Source: Chionis minor
Lineage: Eukaryota; Chordata; Aves; Charadriiformes; Chionididae
Length of the DNA stretch: 64,000 nucleotides
Direction: 5' to 3'
NCBI GenBank assembly: GCA_013398295.1
Contig: VZSF01001275.1
Coordinates: 550,641 to 614,640 of the forward strand
The position numbers were made by a program, and so were the translations under genes. Below, in pieces: positions 11,901 to 24,678 of this stretch (its first letter is position 1; every line of letters begins with the position of its first letter). Below the pieces are notes generated by a model, which was not told where the DNA came from, searched no databases, and saw only the letters and a list, made by a program, of their open reading frames with translations.

Positions 11901-14900
11901 CCGAGGGGTTTTCTGTACTGCTGTGCACCACTCCTCTCCAATGTCTTCCTGTAATTTGCTTATTTCTTAAAGCTTACAAATCTGCAAATTTGCATCAGGG
12001 AAACAGCATAGTCTCTTTTTCCTTGTAATCTTGGATCATCAGGCTGCCCACAGCCTGAAGCACAGGAGAGAATGAAGCAATTTTATATGGTTTGTGCTTT
12101 TCTTTCATGGACTTCTCAACAAAGAAGTCACTAGAGGGACACAATCCATTTTGGTTTCTTGGGTCCTCCAGCTCTGCTGTTGCAATACTTAACATTTAGC
12201 CCCTCTAATTCAGCAGTAGAGCAAATAACAGTCTTGATTCCATATCTAAGTTGTTTGAGTTGCAAGGTTGTAATAAGTCCATGGATAAAATCATTTAAAT
12301 ACAGATTAATGCAGAACTTTTATCTATAGACAAATTAATTTATCCATAGAATCTGGTTAATTATGATTTTATTTCTATCCACTGATTATCTAATGTAAAA
12401 CACACTAAGAGTTGAAGAATGCATTACTGCAGCAGCTCGAGATTCTGTGAAGCCATCATAAGATTGTTTTAGCTTTATAAAATGCACTCCCTAGAGGTGA
12501 GTTAGGCTTAGTTGATCCAAATGATCATTTGTGATCTGGGTTCTTGGTTTCTCCACTGCACCACCACATGGTTCTTCATGAAATATTGACTCCATTGTTA
12601 TCAATGGGATTTTGTCATTTCACTGTGCTCCCCTTCATTCATGCCAAGCAGAGTAAGCCCAGCCATGTCACATATGATGACAGGTCCTTCCTGGGAGTGG
12701 GAATATGAAAGTGATTCAACAGTCTTTTTTTCCTCTCTGGTTGAAAACTCAATCCTGAAATGGTAATGAAGTGCTCCTAGCCCTTACCAACACAGAAATC
12801 TGGGAGGGGAATCTAATAAGCTTTCTGCCCTCCAGAAAATCTAGCTATAAAGGTAACAGCATCTTTTTAAAAGATATTATTTTCCTTGACCATACAGAAT
12901 CCGTTACAAATTTGAGAGTTTATTTTTTAACCAAAAACTATTAACAGTTTATACCCTGTTGCTATCAGAAAAAAATAATGTACTTAATCTTATTTTTATT
13001 TTCCAAAAGGAATTATTTTTTAAAAGAAAGAATCCTGCAGCACTATTACCCGCGCCATACAAAAGCCCTGTACTGCTATTAGTAGCCCTCCTGTAACAAC
13101 TTGCCTCACACATTAGGGCTGTCAGTATAGGCATGTATGTCAATGTTAAGCACATTATTGTCCCAAGAAAGAAGACTACCAGAAAAAGCAGAGCCTACTA
13201 CATCCTTGTGTAATTAGTTCAGAGTAGCTCTGCGGTTATTGAAGTATTTGGGATGTGTCAGTGCATTACAATGTGCATTTGTGTCTATTTTTTAGAGGTC
13301 AGAGCTATTACGAACTGCCAGCAAAGCCCAGCACATTTTGAGACTTTCCCAAGTGACTGGAGATGAAATGACAGACCTTCCAAAGTGACATTTTCATTAA
13401 TGCGTTTATGCAATAAGCAGAAGAGAGTCAAGAAAAAAGTTACTTTAAAGATCAAATTACAACAAATTGCTCCATTATTTTATAGTCTCTAAATTGCAAC
13501 ATAGTGCCACTGAAGATTTAAAAAAAAAAAAAGCTTCAGAATGGCTAGAAAAATGAGACACTTTACATACAGACATTCCAGCCAAATAATTTTTCTTTAA
13601 TGCAGTTCCTATATATGTACACTTGCCTCTAAACAGACACTCTGATAGTATGTTTCTTTGAATTTAATTGTACCCTATTCATTTTCTTCTGATATTATCA
13701 GACAACTTTTCTGTATTTTCACAAGATTCTGATAATCTTTTTTACTACTGGTGCAGTAACTTTATTTTGGAGAGGTATTAGCCTGGGCATACTCAAGTTG
13801 AAGATAAAATTCTAATATTCAGCTGTATGTTGTGCTATTATAAGCTTTCCTGTGAATTTGTCTGCAATGAAATAGCCAGATGCACTTGGAAGAAACTGAA
13901 AAAAAGTTCTTTTTTCATTTTAAATAATTATTATTCAAATCAGATTCTTTAAAAATGTGCTGGTTTGCATATTGTATTTTATTGTGGCATAAATAATAGA
14001 CTAACTTGGGATTCAGTGTAAGGGAGCTGTAGATACTGACATGAGTCTTACTGAAACAGAATATGTGTCCTAATGCAGACAACTCCCAGGAGCAATAACC
14101 TTTGGAAAACGGTTTCTTTGAACTAAGCTACAAAAATTAGGATGATGCAGTATAACCACTGACGAACTAATGGACTTGACGGAGGGAAATGGATGCTGGG
14201 TTTCAGTCAGATTTTTTTTCATTATAGTTCATTTAGCTCAGACTTAAGAGTATCAAAGTAAAAGGAAGAAATGTGGAAGACAGCATCATCCAGGTAGGAA
14301 GCAATTATTCCACATTTAAATGAAGACATTCAATATGTGTGGTGCAAAATGGTACATTTTAGAAAGAAAAATGAGTCAGCATTGGGAAGATATATAGTTG
14401 TTATGTCAAATCAGAATTTTGCACCAAGGCTTGACTAAGTAACTGCTCTGTTTCCATTACTGTGCAGAAACTGATCAGAGAAGAAGATTTAATGACTCAT
14501 TAGTATTTCGTGGTTTTTGACATTCAGTAAGAGCTATCAGAGTTTACTGCTGAATACTAATACTTCCATGTCCTTAAGATACACACAGTTGTTGGAACAC
14601 GCTGTGAAACTCACCTTTCCTGTTTGCAAAAAGATGTAATTTTAGGAGCCATTCCAAAGAAAGTAATTTTACAAAACAAAACAAAAACGAGGCATATACT
14701 GAAACTGAGATCTCAGCCCTGTTGTCTTGTCCTTCTTTGCCTTTGGACCTGCTGGCAAGCAGTCAAAAGCCACAGGGCAGAACGCCAAGATCCATAGCTT
14801 TGGGTAATCATATTCTTTTTCCTACATCCTGATCACCCTCCCCAGTTGCCTTCTGGGAGATAAGTGAATATGGGTGGGAGCTGGCAGCTAGCATTAGTGT

Positions 14901-16808
14901 GTGCCTGCTGCTCACTCTCCACCTCTGCAACTCCAGGTTAGTTTTGCTCGGCTCAGGTCAAAAGGAATCCAGCTTCCTCAAAAAGAAAGAATATGGTTTG
15001 AAATTCCGTATATTGGACCATAAATAAATGCTGACACTCTCTTTTTCCTGTGTAACTAGTGCACGCTCTGGCTAGAGTTTACTCTCTTACAATGTCTAGC
15101 TGCATTGCCAGTGAATTAGACTGCTTTCAGACTAATCAAAAAGCCAATATACTCCTATTGCCTTTTAAAGGTTAACATGCATTTAAAGAGCAGAGCTGAA
15201 GGCAGACACCTACAGAGAACCAAGGCCAATTAAGCCCACAGAATCCTCTAGGTTGCTTTTTGACTTTCAAGACATTAGTTTCTTGACAAGTTAAAGATTC
15301 TCTTTTTCCACATTTTTTCCTCTTTTTTTTTTTTTTTGGTCTTCATTTCTTACCTTTTCTACTTTTCTTCTGCGCCACAATGTCCAATCACTGCCTAATT
15401 TCATTTCTGTTCCCCTTTCACCTTTGAAGTCAGACTTGAACTCAAGGGCAGGCGTCCGTGGCACGCCAAAGGCATATGAGGGTTTCTTCCTTGCTTTACA
15501 ATGTGAAAAAGTTGTTTTGGTTATGTGCCAACAGCATCTGATGTTCTGTGCTCCATTTTCACAGCCTGTCCCCTGTGCAGCCTCAGTAATTCTGTGTCTT
15601 TATAGACTGTAATAAGACCTGTCACCATTGCTGTCCTAACTCTTCCCGTTTCTTTCAAAGAATTAAAGTAGGACAGAAAAATGGCATATATTCATAACCT
15701 CAGAAAAAGATGAGCCTCATCTTGGCAGTACACATGCACAGGGAGAGTTGTACAGTGCTTTCTTTCACAGGAATGCAGACTTGCAGGACCTCATTGAACT
15801 CACTATAGTGGCTTTATTTGGCCATGGAACAGTTCAGTCAAAGCACTCCATTTTTTTAAAATGTTTTCTAACTCTGGGAAGTCACGGAGATTGTTTACTG
15901 AGAGGTGGGTCAAACGGCCACATACTCAAAAGAGTGGGAGACATCCTTATGAGGTCGCCAGGTTTGATTTTAGTATCTTCATGGAGGTTCAAGGGAAACA
16001 AGAAAAATATGCAAATACACACCAGTGCAGCATGTACCATTATTCCAGCTCCAGCTCTTCGGTATTACATTTTCTAAATCTCCTCTTTCTTCTTCACATT
16101 CTTCAGTCTTTATTCTAATAGTGTATTTCCCATGCGTGCTCCCATATCAATGCTTAGGAACAAGTGGGAAGCAGTATCTTGAGTCCTACAAAGACTAAAT
16201 GACGGAAGGGCCATGGGATCTTTCATTGTCTTCTGCCCTCTCATACAGCTTTGTTCTTAAATAAAACCTTAATATAGATGTTTATTTGGCCCTTTTGCAT
16301 GGATTCTTTTATTTAATTATACTGAAGCACTATGGCAGGAAGACTGAGGATATTAGAGAAAGTGATGGATTAGTATATTTTAGTATATATTTTACGAATT
16401 CTCGTAAAAATCAATACCAGCAAGCTTTGTGAAAAAACTTTTCATGAAAAGACATTATGAACTAGCTAACGTTTAGGTTCTGCCTGGACCCACCTCATGT
16501 TCTTTCATTGTTTAAAAGGGCTTCACACAAAAAAACCCACCATATTGGTGAACACCAGACCAGTATCTTATTAATGATCTAAACAAACATACTGCTGTGA
16601 AATAATCTGATATAAAGTAAAACAAATCAAGTTTAGTATATTTGACACTTTGTTTTCTGCTGTGTACAAGGCCCCTAGCTGTTTCTCTTCTACTGATATA
16701 AAAACACATTTAACTCAAATACTTTATACACTGCTAAATTTTCTACTGTAACTGCAACATTTTGTAGAATATTCCCTGTATGGTAACATTGATCAGGCTA
16801 TTTTAATC

Positions 16809-16844
16809 AAAAGGCAAGCCAAAAAAAAAAAAAAAAGGCAAGCA
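16809..16844. repeat. A-tract flanked by a short direct repeat
   Basis: The word AAAAGGCAAGC occurs on both sides of a run of about 16-18 A residues, inside SGCG intron 6. It looks like a slippage or duplication product, and nothing functional is evident. Confidence 0.6.
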
Positions 16845-19133
16845 GTTAGCTGTATGCATGTATGGACGCACCAGTTGTTGGGTGCACCACAATTTCAGAG
16901 GTAGTGCCCATCTATCTGTCCAGTCCACTTGCAGCAACCCTGCTCTTCTTCAGGTAGGTGCTGGGAGGAATGCATACATTTGGGGAACTTTTATCTGAAG
17001 ACATAACCAGGAATTCTGTCCCCATTGAATTCAGGAGAGATGCTGACTCATAGGATGGAAAGGACAAAATTTGACCAGAAGGAAGAAATAAACTATTCCC
17101 CAAATTCACAACAGCAAGCTGGTTCCTCTGTCCTGCTCGATGAGTCAAGCTATCCCACATTGCTGTAGGAAACTTGGGCTCTAGAAGGCTCTGGTACTCT
17201 TTTTCAGTACTATAACCAGCTTTCTAATGCATTGTGGTACTTACAAGATCAGCCAGGTATCCTTCCGTCTCCTGCCAGAACAGGATGAAAGAAGAGATCG
17301 ATATTCTTGCAGTATGCACCAGCTAAGAAGGGATATTCAAAGTCAGGGTTGAACTCGGCTGCTTCTTTACCACAACCAGAGCAGGTTGTCACTCCTTGCA
17401 CATCTGCCCTAAACACAGCCAGCTGAGCAGTTTCTGGTGATCTGGGATCTCTGTGAGTTAGCAACATCCTTGCAGGAAAGGGTGGGAATCTCTGAGCCTG
17501 TAGGGAGTTGGGACAGTTTCAGATCCAGAGCCTGGATGCAGCCCGGATTCCCTCAGAAGACTTTCACACGGTCCTTCATAGATTATTCTGCACACCTCAG
17601 CGCCAAATTTCCTTGGCAGGCAGCCAAGACAGTATAGCCAACTTCTGGAACTATCCTAACCAAGAAGGAAGAAGACAGTAATAAAAAATACTATCGGTTG
17701 CTTCAGTTGTAATGGACTGCTGGAGGACCAATACCAGCAGGTGACAGAGCTATCAAATATGAGCAGGGACCACTTACTTCCCCACCCTTCCCTGCCCTTG
17801 ATTAACCGAGACAGGGCAGTTTCCCTGCACTTTGCCAACAAACCTCCCTGGTGGCTGCAGGGACCAGGGTGAAGAACAGCAAGGCAAAACTCTGCAAGTC
17901 AGCCTCCGTATTGTTTCCGTTGCTTCACCATCCGTGGATATGTCTACATGAGTGTCTTAATTTAAAATTAGGAACATCCTTTTGAGGGAAATCTCCCAAC
18001 TGGCTGAGCTCCCCAAATCTTTGTTCTCACTGTGGAATTGTTTGGCGCACATGAACAGGATTACATTTGGATTAAATTAGCCTGAAAGCTGTGCTCTCTT
18101 GGAAGATGCCTAGCATGCTCCAACCTTCTGTGTGTCCAGTCTTTCGGGTCAGGCAACAGGGAGTCCAGAGTGCTCCTCAGAACACATCTAATGGGGCGTC
18201 GGGTCCTTGGCATCAAATGTGTTTCTGTCCTGATCAACTCCTCTTGCGTCGCAGCACTTGCTAATAGACCCCTGGCAGCTACCACGGTGCCTAGAAGCCA
18301 CTGGTAAGTACAGAATCCATCTTCCCAAATGAGATACAGGCTGTGACAGATGTCTCATTTAGGACAGCACATTACATAGATTAATTCCTCTAGGTGATAA
18401 AGATCCTCACTCTATTCTGTTAAATGTAATTTATATGCCTGCAATTTTTAAAAAAGATAAAGTCACTGGTAACAATATATTCCCTCATCATTCTACTGCC
18501 TGAGTTCAAACAAACACTAAAAAAGGACCAAAAACTCTTAAGACAATCAACTTCTGTCCTCTAAGTGTCTGTGCACCCTGCAACGTTTTCAAGCAAATGG
18601 AATTCTTGTTTTGCCAAGACTTTTGAGGGATGCACATCAACATTTTGCTCAGCCCAGCCTACTCTCTTCCCCCTTTTATTGCCTAGGGAATAGATCTTGA
18701 AAATTTCTTGTCAGCCATTATCTGCACACAGTCGTGTATCTTCTTCATGGCTGACCAGATCATTCACAATGCAGAGCAACTTCCTCCCATCATCTGTTTA
18801 CTAATATTTAAAAAAAACCAAACAAACAAACCACGTTTTGCTGTATTAGTGTCTATTTAAAACACCACCAATGTTAAGAGTTGCAGTGCTCTATTCATGT
18901 CTTTCTGAGACACCCTGAGTTCATGCAGGTATCTCCACCAGTCAGCTCTTCTGCTAGGGCAGTTCTGTGGTCCCCAGGCCCTTAAGCATACAGGAGAAGT
19001 TCAAACCTGCCCACCAGTGACAAACTGGAAGTGCTTCAGGGCCAGGCCTACTGAAGAGTTTTAGGTGACTTTAAGGTCAATGTCTAGGGGCTGAGGAAGT
19101 CATGTGTCTTCAGGACCAAGTGGGGACTGAGAA

Positions 19134-19373
19134 AGATCTCAGGAATAAATTTTTCACTGTGAGGGTGGTGAGGCACTGGAACAGGTTGCCCAGGGAATCT
19201 GTGGAGGCCCCATCCCTGGAAGTGTTCAAGGTCAGGTTGGATGGGGCTTTGAGTAACTTGGTCTAGTGAGAGGTGACCCTGCCCGTGGCAGGGGGGTTGG
19301 AACTAGGTGATCTTTAAGGTCCCTTCCAACCCAACCCATTCTATGATTCTGTGATTCTATGAGATTCTATGAA
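19134..19373 (+). mobile_element. CR1 LINE 3' end, 5'-truncated
   Basis: This is a typical avian CR1 3' UTR in + orientation. It has the GAGGCACTGGAACAGGTTG core, a CAGGGGGGTTGGA stretch, the GGTCCCTTCCAACC block and a tail of ATTCTATG-like octamers ending near 19373. It is heavily truncated at its 5' end, as most CR1 copies are, and has no coding capacity. Confidence 0.93.
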
Positions 19374-20512
19374 AGGACATTTAAAGTCAAGGTTCAACTC
19401 AGTCATGTTATTTCTAGACTAGGTGCCTGTTTCACTATTACTACATCTAGACTTGAGGCACCTTGAGTGCTGTGTGAAGAAATATATCATTAGTGCTATT
19501 GAATGTTGCCTTTGCTAAAATCTCCCACATGATAGATCCAGAAGGCTTTAAAATCATTGCTTAAGCTTCACTGCAGTTTCTATTGCCAGGAAGCTCCAAT
19601 GACTTAATTAGCCTTAGTTAATCTAGAAATAGGACCTGTATAAACAGCAGAAATTTAGGATTGTGATTGATATAGCAAATATAGCTCTGCCATGTAATTT
19701 AAATGTATGTAAGTCCTATCATAAATCTGTAAATGCTTCTGAAGTCTGTAGGCTTCTTGCCAACAGTAATTTTGGTAGAAAATAAGAAATATTTCTCTGC
19801 TGTTTGATTGCTTTTCAAATTCCAGGTCTGATATGCTTTTTAAAAATCTGTCCCAGTCCGCCTTCTTGTAATATTCAATAGAGCTTAAAAATAAAAACTT
19901 ATGCCTATGTATAGATTGTTTACATAGATTAAATACTTAACAGACAAACATGAGCTATTTCAATGTTTATAGCTTTTTGCTAAAACAAACAGCAACAACA
20001 GTTGTATTCAACTACCTTGACACAATATAGGAAAATATATTAAACTTTAAATATTAAAAATACAAACTTTGGTTATTTTTTCATTATATAATGCATACAA
20101 ATATGGATTGAAAAACAGTCACATGGAGCAGTCTCCCATGTAAATCACTCAGGGAAAAACTGGTTTCCAGTTTCATAAAAGTTTAAGGGTCTAAGCCAAA
20201 AAGTCATAGAAAAGTTGTTAAATCACAAACCCTGCTTAATAAAGATTACTAATGCTATGTTAGATGGCTGATGCAGAGCAGACTTGTACTCTTGCCCTTG
20301 TTCTCAGCAGGATCATGACAGAAGTTTGACATCCCAGAGCCATGGGATAAGGCATCAAACTATTTTGTAGATATGGTCCTAGTATGGAACCATGACGCAG
20401 CTAGGAACTGAAATTATCAATTTGGAGTTTAAGCTAACTAAGGTTAGTGACTTAACCTTAATGAAGGTGACTAACCCAAGAGATGTCAGGGAGAGGCACA
20501 TCACAGAAACAG

Positions 20513-20552
20513 TCATAGAATGATTTTGGTTGGAAGGGACCTTTGAAGATCA
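20513..20552 (-). mobile_element. CR1 3'-terminal scrap
   Basis: The reverse complement of the CR1 terminus is visible: TCATAGAATG followed by GGTTGGAAGGGACCTTTGAA. Only about 40 bases remain recognisable before the sequence diverges. Confidence 0.75.
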
Positions 20553-21050
20553 AAGACGACAGAATCTCCTGTTACCTCCAGTCAGCAGAGATAAGCCAAT
20601 GTTGCCTGAGTTATTCTCAGATTTGGGGATAAAAAATGAAGTTTCAGTGACTGTGCTCGACTGTGCTCATATTTCATGGGTTTAGGTTGTAAGATACCAG
20701 CTGGATTTAGCTTCCTCAGAACTCTAAGGTACAACTGAAGTTTCTCACAGGCACAAACTGACTTCTTTTAAATTCCAGTTTTGATGAGGTAACTGCAAAA
20801 AAAGGAAGAACTGAAGCGGTCTGAGTAAACGAAACCCATCAGACAGCTACATGGGACTGTGTGTGAAATCGTTTCATTCCTTAGGCACGACTGGCAGCCA
20901 GCGTCTAGACTGACTATCTGCCACGTACCTCGTAAAAGACCTCCTGGGGCACGGTCCTCCACTCATCCGGGTGGGCGGCTGTTGAGCACGCAGGGAGCCA
21001 ACACAGCATCTGCTGGGAGTGCCTGCACATACGTGTGCACATACATGTGC

Positions 21051-21082
21051 GTACACACACACACACCCCCACACACACACCA
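21051..21082. repeat. (CA)n microsatellite, imperfect
   Basis: CA dinucleotides interrupted by a run of C, preceded by a GTGCACATACATGTGC stretch. The opposing reading frames over this region come from the repeat and are not genes. Confidence 0.85.
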
Positions 21083-22184
21083 CCCCCCTACATTTCCAGA
21101 AGAGACTGTGCGTGAGCACATGCTGACCTGGGAACAGGGATGCATGTCTTGAGTTCTGCATTATGGATGAAGCCCACTATATTTTATATGTGTCCCGAGA
21201 ACATATGGAATACAGGGGGTAACGTGTATAAAGTAAACTGGGACCACCAGTTGATTAATTTTCTCTAGCCCTAATATTCACCTGTTGAGTGTTGGCTGAT
21301 AGTGTAAAGTTCAGGCTGGTGTCATCAGGAAGGATGAGCCAATATTCAGGAGCAAAACCCAGCAGGTATCAACTCTGATCCTGTGGTGTTCCCAGTGCCT
21401 CCAGATGAAGCAGTTCCAGGTAACGGCCAAAAGAAGCGATATAATCACTAGCTTGTTGCTGAGCTTGGCCTTTTTCGTTCCATCTCCTGATTTTTAATTA
21501 GTACTTCTATCCCTGCTACTTACTGTGGAACTTATACCAAAATTCTGAAGAAACAAAGCCTTATCTCTTTGGAAAATAAAAATCATTAATCCTGCACAGC
21601 TGACTTGATGAGGTGATTGCTCAGCTAATACAGTACCTTCCTGCCATCTTGTGGCGCTGCAGGGTTTGCAACTTTCTCTTATATTGCATAATTTTTATTT
21701 CAAAGTTACTGGTTTGTAAGTTTCAGATGCCATCTAGTTAACACACACAAACTGAGTGAAATATTGGTCTGACTGATAGTAGTGTCAAAACTCTTGTTGA
21801 TTAAAAAACTTCCAGACTGCACTAATCATATTAATATCAATATCTTATTATATCAAAAATGAAAATAAATTCAAACTAAAGAATATAAAAATGGGTCTCA
21901 GTTTTAAAGAATAAATTACTGTTACACTGAAATATTCTGAAGTTATCTCTGAAATATACCTTGCATTTCTATTATAAAGTCATCTGTATTTTTCATTTGG
22001 GGTACTTTGGTGTTCTTAAATAGCTACCTCCTTTTTCAAGTCTGCCTGAAGAAAAAAGAAGCTGCATCGTTTACATGACTTCAGGCGAGATCCTTCAAGT
22101 GCTTGCTCAAATTTTACTTATTTTTCAAAAATAAAGGAACATATGAGAATGTGCTACTGTCAGATTTCCTGCTCCTGCTTTCAG

Positions 22185-22308
22185 GCTGGAATCACCGACT
22201 CGATCTTTGAGCATGGATGCACCACGAGGAATTAATATCAAAGCGCAAGCTGGGAATATTGAAGCTCTTTCCCAAATGGATATCAAACTACACAGCAGCG
22301 ATGGTGTG
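22185..22308 (+). CDS. SGCG: gamma-sarcoglycan, penultimate coding exon
   Basis: This 124-bp exon lies between a TTTCAG acceptor and a GTGAGT donor. Its first base completes the Arg codon begun at 1790-1791, after which 41 whole codons follow. They run from [15 protein letters not shown] through [13 protein letters not shown] to HSSDGV. This is the membrane-distal extracellular region of gamma-sarcoglycan before the cysteine cluster, and the human protein as I recall it is nearly collinear here. The phases of all three SGCG exons in the window agree, which supports both boundaries to the base. No stop or frameshift is present. Confidence 0.96.
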
Positions 22309-22904
22309 GTGAGTACAAGACCTTCTGTTTCTACAACTAGGGTTGATCTTGCTGTGTCACTATAGCTAATAACTTCAAGCCTTTTTTGAAGTTCTGTTAA
22401 GTCAATTCCTTAGATTTTAGGAGACAGGATATTAAAACTAATGGTGCCAGTAATAAGACTTTTATTTATGGGTCAGGTTAAATAATACTGCCGATTGACA
22501 TAATGTTGTATTAGCTTAGAGAAATGCTTTCTAATAAAACTCTGACAGTGCTTAGCTCCCCACTAGTACAGTGATCCCCAGGCACCCCAGTGGGGTCCGT
22601 GGCCCAGAGGCAGACAATCAGCCCCAGAGTTGCTAAATTAAGGAGTGAAGCTCTGCAGGTGTCAACAAGAGCTGCCCCATCAGCAAGAGCATGCGACATA
22701 CAGCGTGCAGCCTGTTTATCCCCTCTGAGAGGCTGTATAGTGCCAGTTCTGCCACAGAGGACTTCCAGACCAACCTGAATGTCCATCCTTAACCAGCTGG
22801 CACGGCTGTGAGGCTTCAGCTCTCAGGCCAGGACAGACCTGGGTCCAGCTGCAGCAGCAGCACCCATGCCCTGCTGTTCAGCGTATAGGCAGGGGCCTCG
22901 TCTC

Positions 22905-24297
22905 TTATAGAATCATACGATGGTTTGGGTTGGAAGGGACCTCGAAGATCACCTAGTTCCAACCCCCCCGCCACCTTTCACTAGACACAAGCCCCATCCA
23001 ACCTGGCTTTGTACACTTCCCGGGAGGGGACATGCACAACAACTCTGGGCAACCTGTTCCAGTGTCTCACCACCCTCAGAGTAAAGAATTTCTTGTAATA
23101 TCTAATGTAAATCTACCCTCTTTCAGTTTAAAACTGTTACCCCTCGTGCTCCCAATACACTTGATGATAAGGAGTCACAGAATCACAGAATGGTGGGGAT
23201 TGAAATGGACCTTCATAGATCATCTAGTCCAACCCCCCTGCCAAGCAAGTTCACCTAGAGTAGACAGGACAGGAATATTTATAAGCATTGATGAGATCCC
23301 CTCCCAGTCTTCTCTTCTCCATGCTAAACAGACCCAGGTCTCTCAGCTTTTCCTCATAACAGAGGTGCTCCGTTCCCTTGATCATCTTCGTAGCCCTCCA
23401 CTGGATTCCCTCCAGCAGTTTCTTGTCTTTCTTGAACTGGGTGGCCCAGAACTGGACACAGGACTCCAGATGTGGCCTCACCAGGGCAGAGTAGAGGGGG
23501 AGGATGACCTCCCTTGACCTGCTGGCCACACTCTTCTTGATGCACCCCAGGATGCCACTGGCCTTCTTGGCCACAAGGGCACATTGCTGGCTCATGGTCA
23601 ATGTGTCCATCAGGACTCCCAGGTCCCTCTCTGCAGAGCTGCTTTGCAGCAGGTCAACCCCTAACCTGTACCAGTGTATGGGGTTATTCCTCCCCAGGTG
23701 CAGGACCCTACACTTGCCCTTGTTGAACTTCACTAGATTCCTCTCTGCCCAGTACTCCAGCTTGTCCAGGTCTCGCTGAATGGCAGCACAGCCTTCTGGT
23801 CAGTCCCTCCCCATCTTTCCCATAGTCCACACTTAAGTACTGGAAGGCTGCTATAAGGTCTCCCTGGAGCCTTCTCTTCTCCAGGCTGGACAACCCCAAC
23901 TCTCTTAGCCTGTCTTCATAGCAGAGGTTCTCCAGCCCTCTGATCATCTTCCTGGCCCTCCTCTGGGCCCGCTCCAACAGGTCCATGTCCTTCTTATGTT
24001 GGGGTCCCCAGAGCTGGACACAGTCCTCGAGGTGGGGCCTCATGAGAGCAGAGCAGAGAGGGAAAATCAGCTCCCTTGACCTGCTGGCAATGCTGCTTTT
24101 GATGCAGCCCAGAATACAGTAGCTTTCCAGGCTGCGAGCGCACATTGCTGGCTCATACTGTTTTTCATCCACCAATACCCCTGAGTCCTCCATAGGGCTG
24201 CTCTCGACCCACTCATCGCCCAGCCTGTACCCATGTTTGGGATTGCCCTGACCCACATGCAGGACCTTGCACTTGGCCCTAAACTTCATGAGGTCTC
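22905..24297 (-). mobile_element. CR1 LINE (outer copy), split by a younger CR1
   Basis: Two pieces in minus orientation form one element. The 3' piece is 22905-23176 and the 5' piece is 23802 to about 24297. They are contiguous in CR1 order: the left piece stops within the stretch that normally reads GATAAAAAGTCCCTC, and the right piece resumes at AGTCCCTCCCC. The 5' piece still encodes the C-terminal part of the CR1 reverse-transcriptase ORF, with words such as ILGCIKSSIASRSREL and ALMRPHLEDCVQLWGPQ, but with frame damage. It is antisense to SGCG. The 5' end is truncated, and its exact position near 24297 is approximate. Confidence 0.88.
23177..23801 (-). mobile_element. CR1 LINE (inner copy) nested in another CR1
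   Basis: This element is in minus orientation. Its 3' end starts at 23177 (CACAGAATCACAGAATGG) and it is bounded by AGTC on both sides (23173-23176 and 23802-23805), a likely 4-bp target duplication. It codes on the minus strand for an RT C-terminal segment (about 23251-23733) with CR1 words such as [17 protein letters not shown] and [15 protein letters not shown]. Relative to other CR1 copies it lacks the segment between the end of the ORF and the terminal 3' UTR (junction near 23275), so it carries an internal deletion. It belongs to a different CR1 subgroup from the outer copy, judging by the RT sequence. Confidence 0.88.
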
Positions 24298-24504
24298 TGC
24301 TAAGGAAGAGGATAGACACCACCTTATCCCCCTCCCACATTCCAGTGTCTGCAAGAGCCCGGGCCTTAAAGCAGCTTTGTATCTAACAAGTCTGAGTAGA
24401 AGGCTATTCTTAAACCACTGCCTAGAGAAAGTCAAGTTGGTTTCTGGCACACTATTGTATTATTATCTCTAATGAGCCCATTTGTCCTGCTTTCTCCCAT
24501 GCAG

Positions 24505-24678
24505 CTTTTGCTCGATGCGGAAACTGTGCGACTGCCCAAATTGCCTGAGGGTACACGGGGTGGATCTGGTATTTCTCAGGGGCTTTACGAAATCTGCGTG
24601 TGTCCAGATGGAAAGCTCTACCTGTCAGTGGCCGGCGTGGGCTCCACTTGCCAAGAATACAGCCGCGTCTGCCAGTGA
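24505..24678 (+). CDS. SGCG: gamma-sarcoglycan, terminal coding exon with cysteine cluster
   Basis: This exon starts in phase 0 after the CCCATGCAG acceptor and encodes 57 residues and a TGA stop (24676-24678). It begins [16 protein letters not shown] and ends [18 protein letters not shown], then [12 protein letters not shown]. The C-terminal CxC...C...C cluster is the conserved extracellular cysteine motif of the gamma/delta/zeta sarcoglycans. All four cysteines are present, so the protein end looks intact. In human, loss of this region is associated with limb-girdle muscular dystrophy (family knowledge). The reading frame stays open upstream through the intron to 24472, but the splice acceptor and homology set the true start at 24505. 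Confidence 0.96.
   Translation, partial: LLLDAETVRLPKLPEGTRGGSGISQGLYEICVCPDGKLYLSVAGVGSTCQEYSRVCQ

Larger units (their letters stand above)
1792..22184 (+). other. SGCG: SGCG intron 6 (20.4 kb)
   Basis: The intron is defined by the GTAAGG donor at 1792 and the TTTCAG acceptor ending at 22184. Most of it is AT-rich, with no coding region I can support. It contains a probable LTR (about 5.1-5.8 kb), AT-rich low-complexity DNA near 7.0-7.1 kb, a TA microsatellite with an ambiguous base near 8.17 kb, a CpG-dense block near 8.3-8.9 kb, a CR1 3' end near 19.1-19.4 kb, a short CR1 scrap near 20.5 kb and a CA repeat near 21.05 kb. I see nothing identifiable in 1.8-5.1, 9-16.8 or 16.9-19.1 kb beyond short A/T runs. 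Confidence 0.85.
22309..24504 (+). other. SGCG: SGCG last intron
   Basis: GTGAGT donor at 22309 and CCCATGCAG acceptor ending at 24504. About two thirds of the intron is CR1 sequence in the antisense orientation (22905-24297), with a second CR1 nested inside the first. The 22.31-22.90 kb part shows no feature that I recognise. Confidence 0.9.

Noticed and set aside
15748..16118. Two overlapping plus-strand frames (109 and 85 codons)
   Set aside because: They overlap each other in different frames, resemble no protein, and lie in intron.
20859..21161. Opposing frames of 60-97 codons around 21 kb
   Set aside because: They span a CA microsatellite, which keeps several frames open by repetition.
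23032..23779. Plus-strand reading frames of 161 and 91 codons
   Set aside because: They are antisense to CR1 RT-coding sequence and come from the repeat.
23251..24340. Minus-strand reading frames of 160 and 210 codons resembling reverse transcriptase
   Set aside because: They are fragments of two CR1 elements, one nested in the other, not a host gene. They are annotated as mobile elements.
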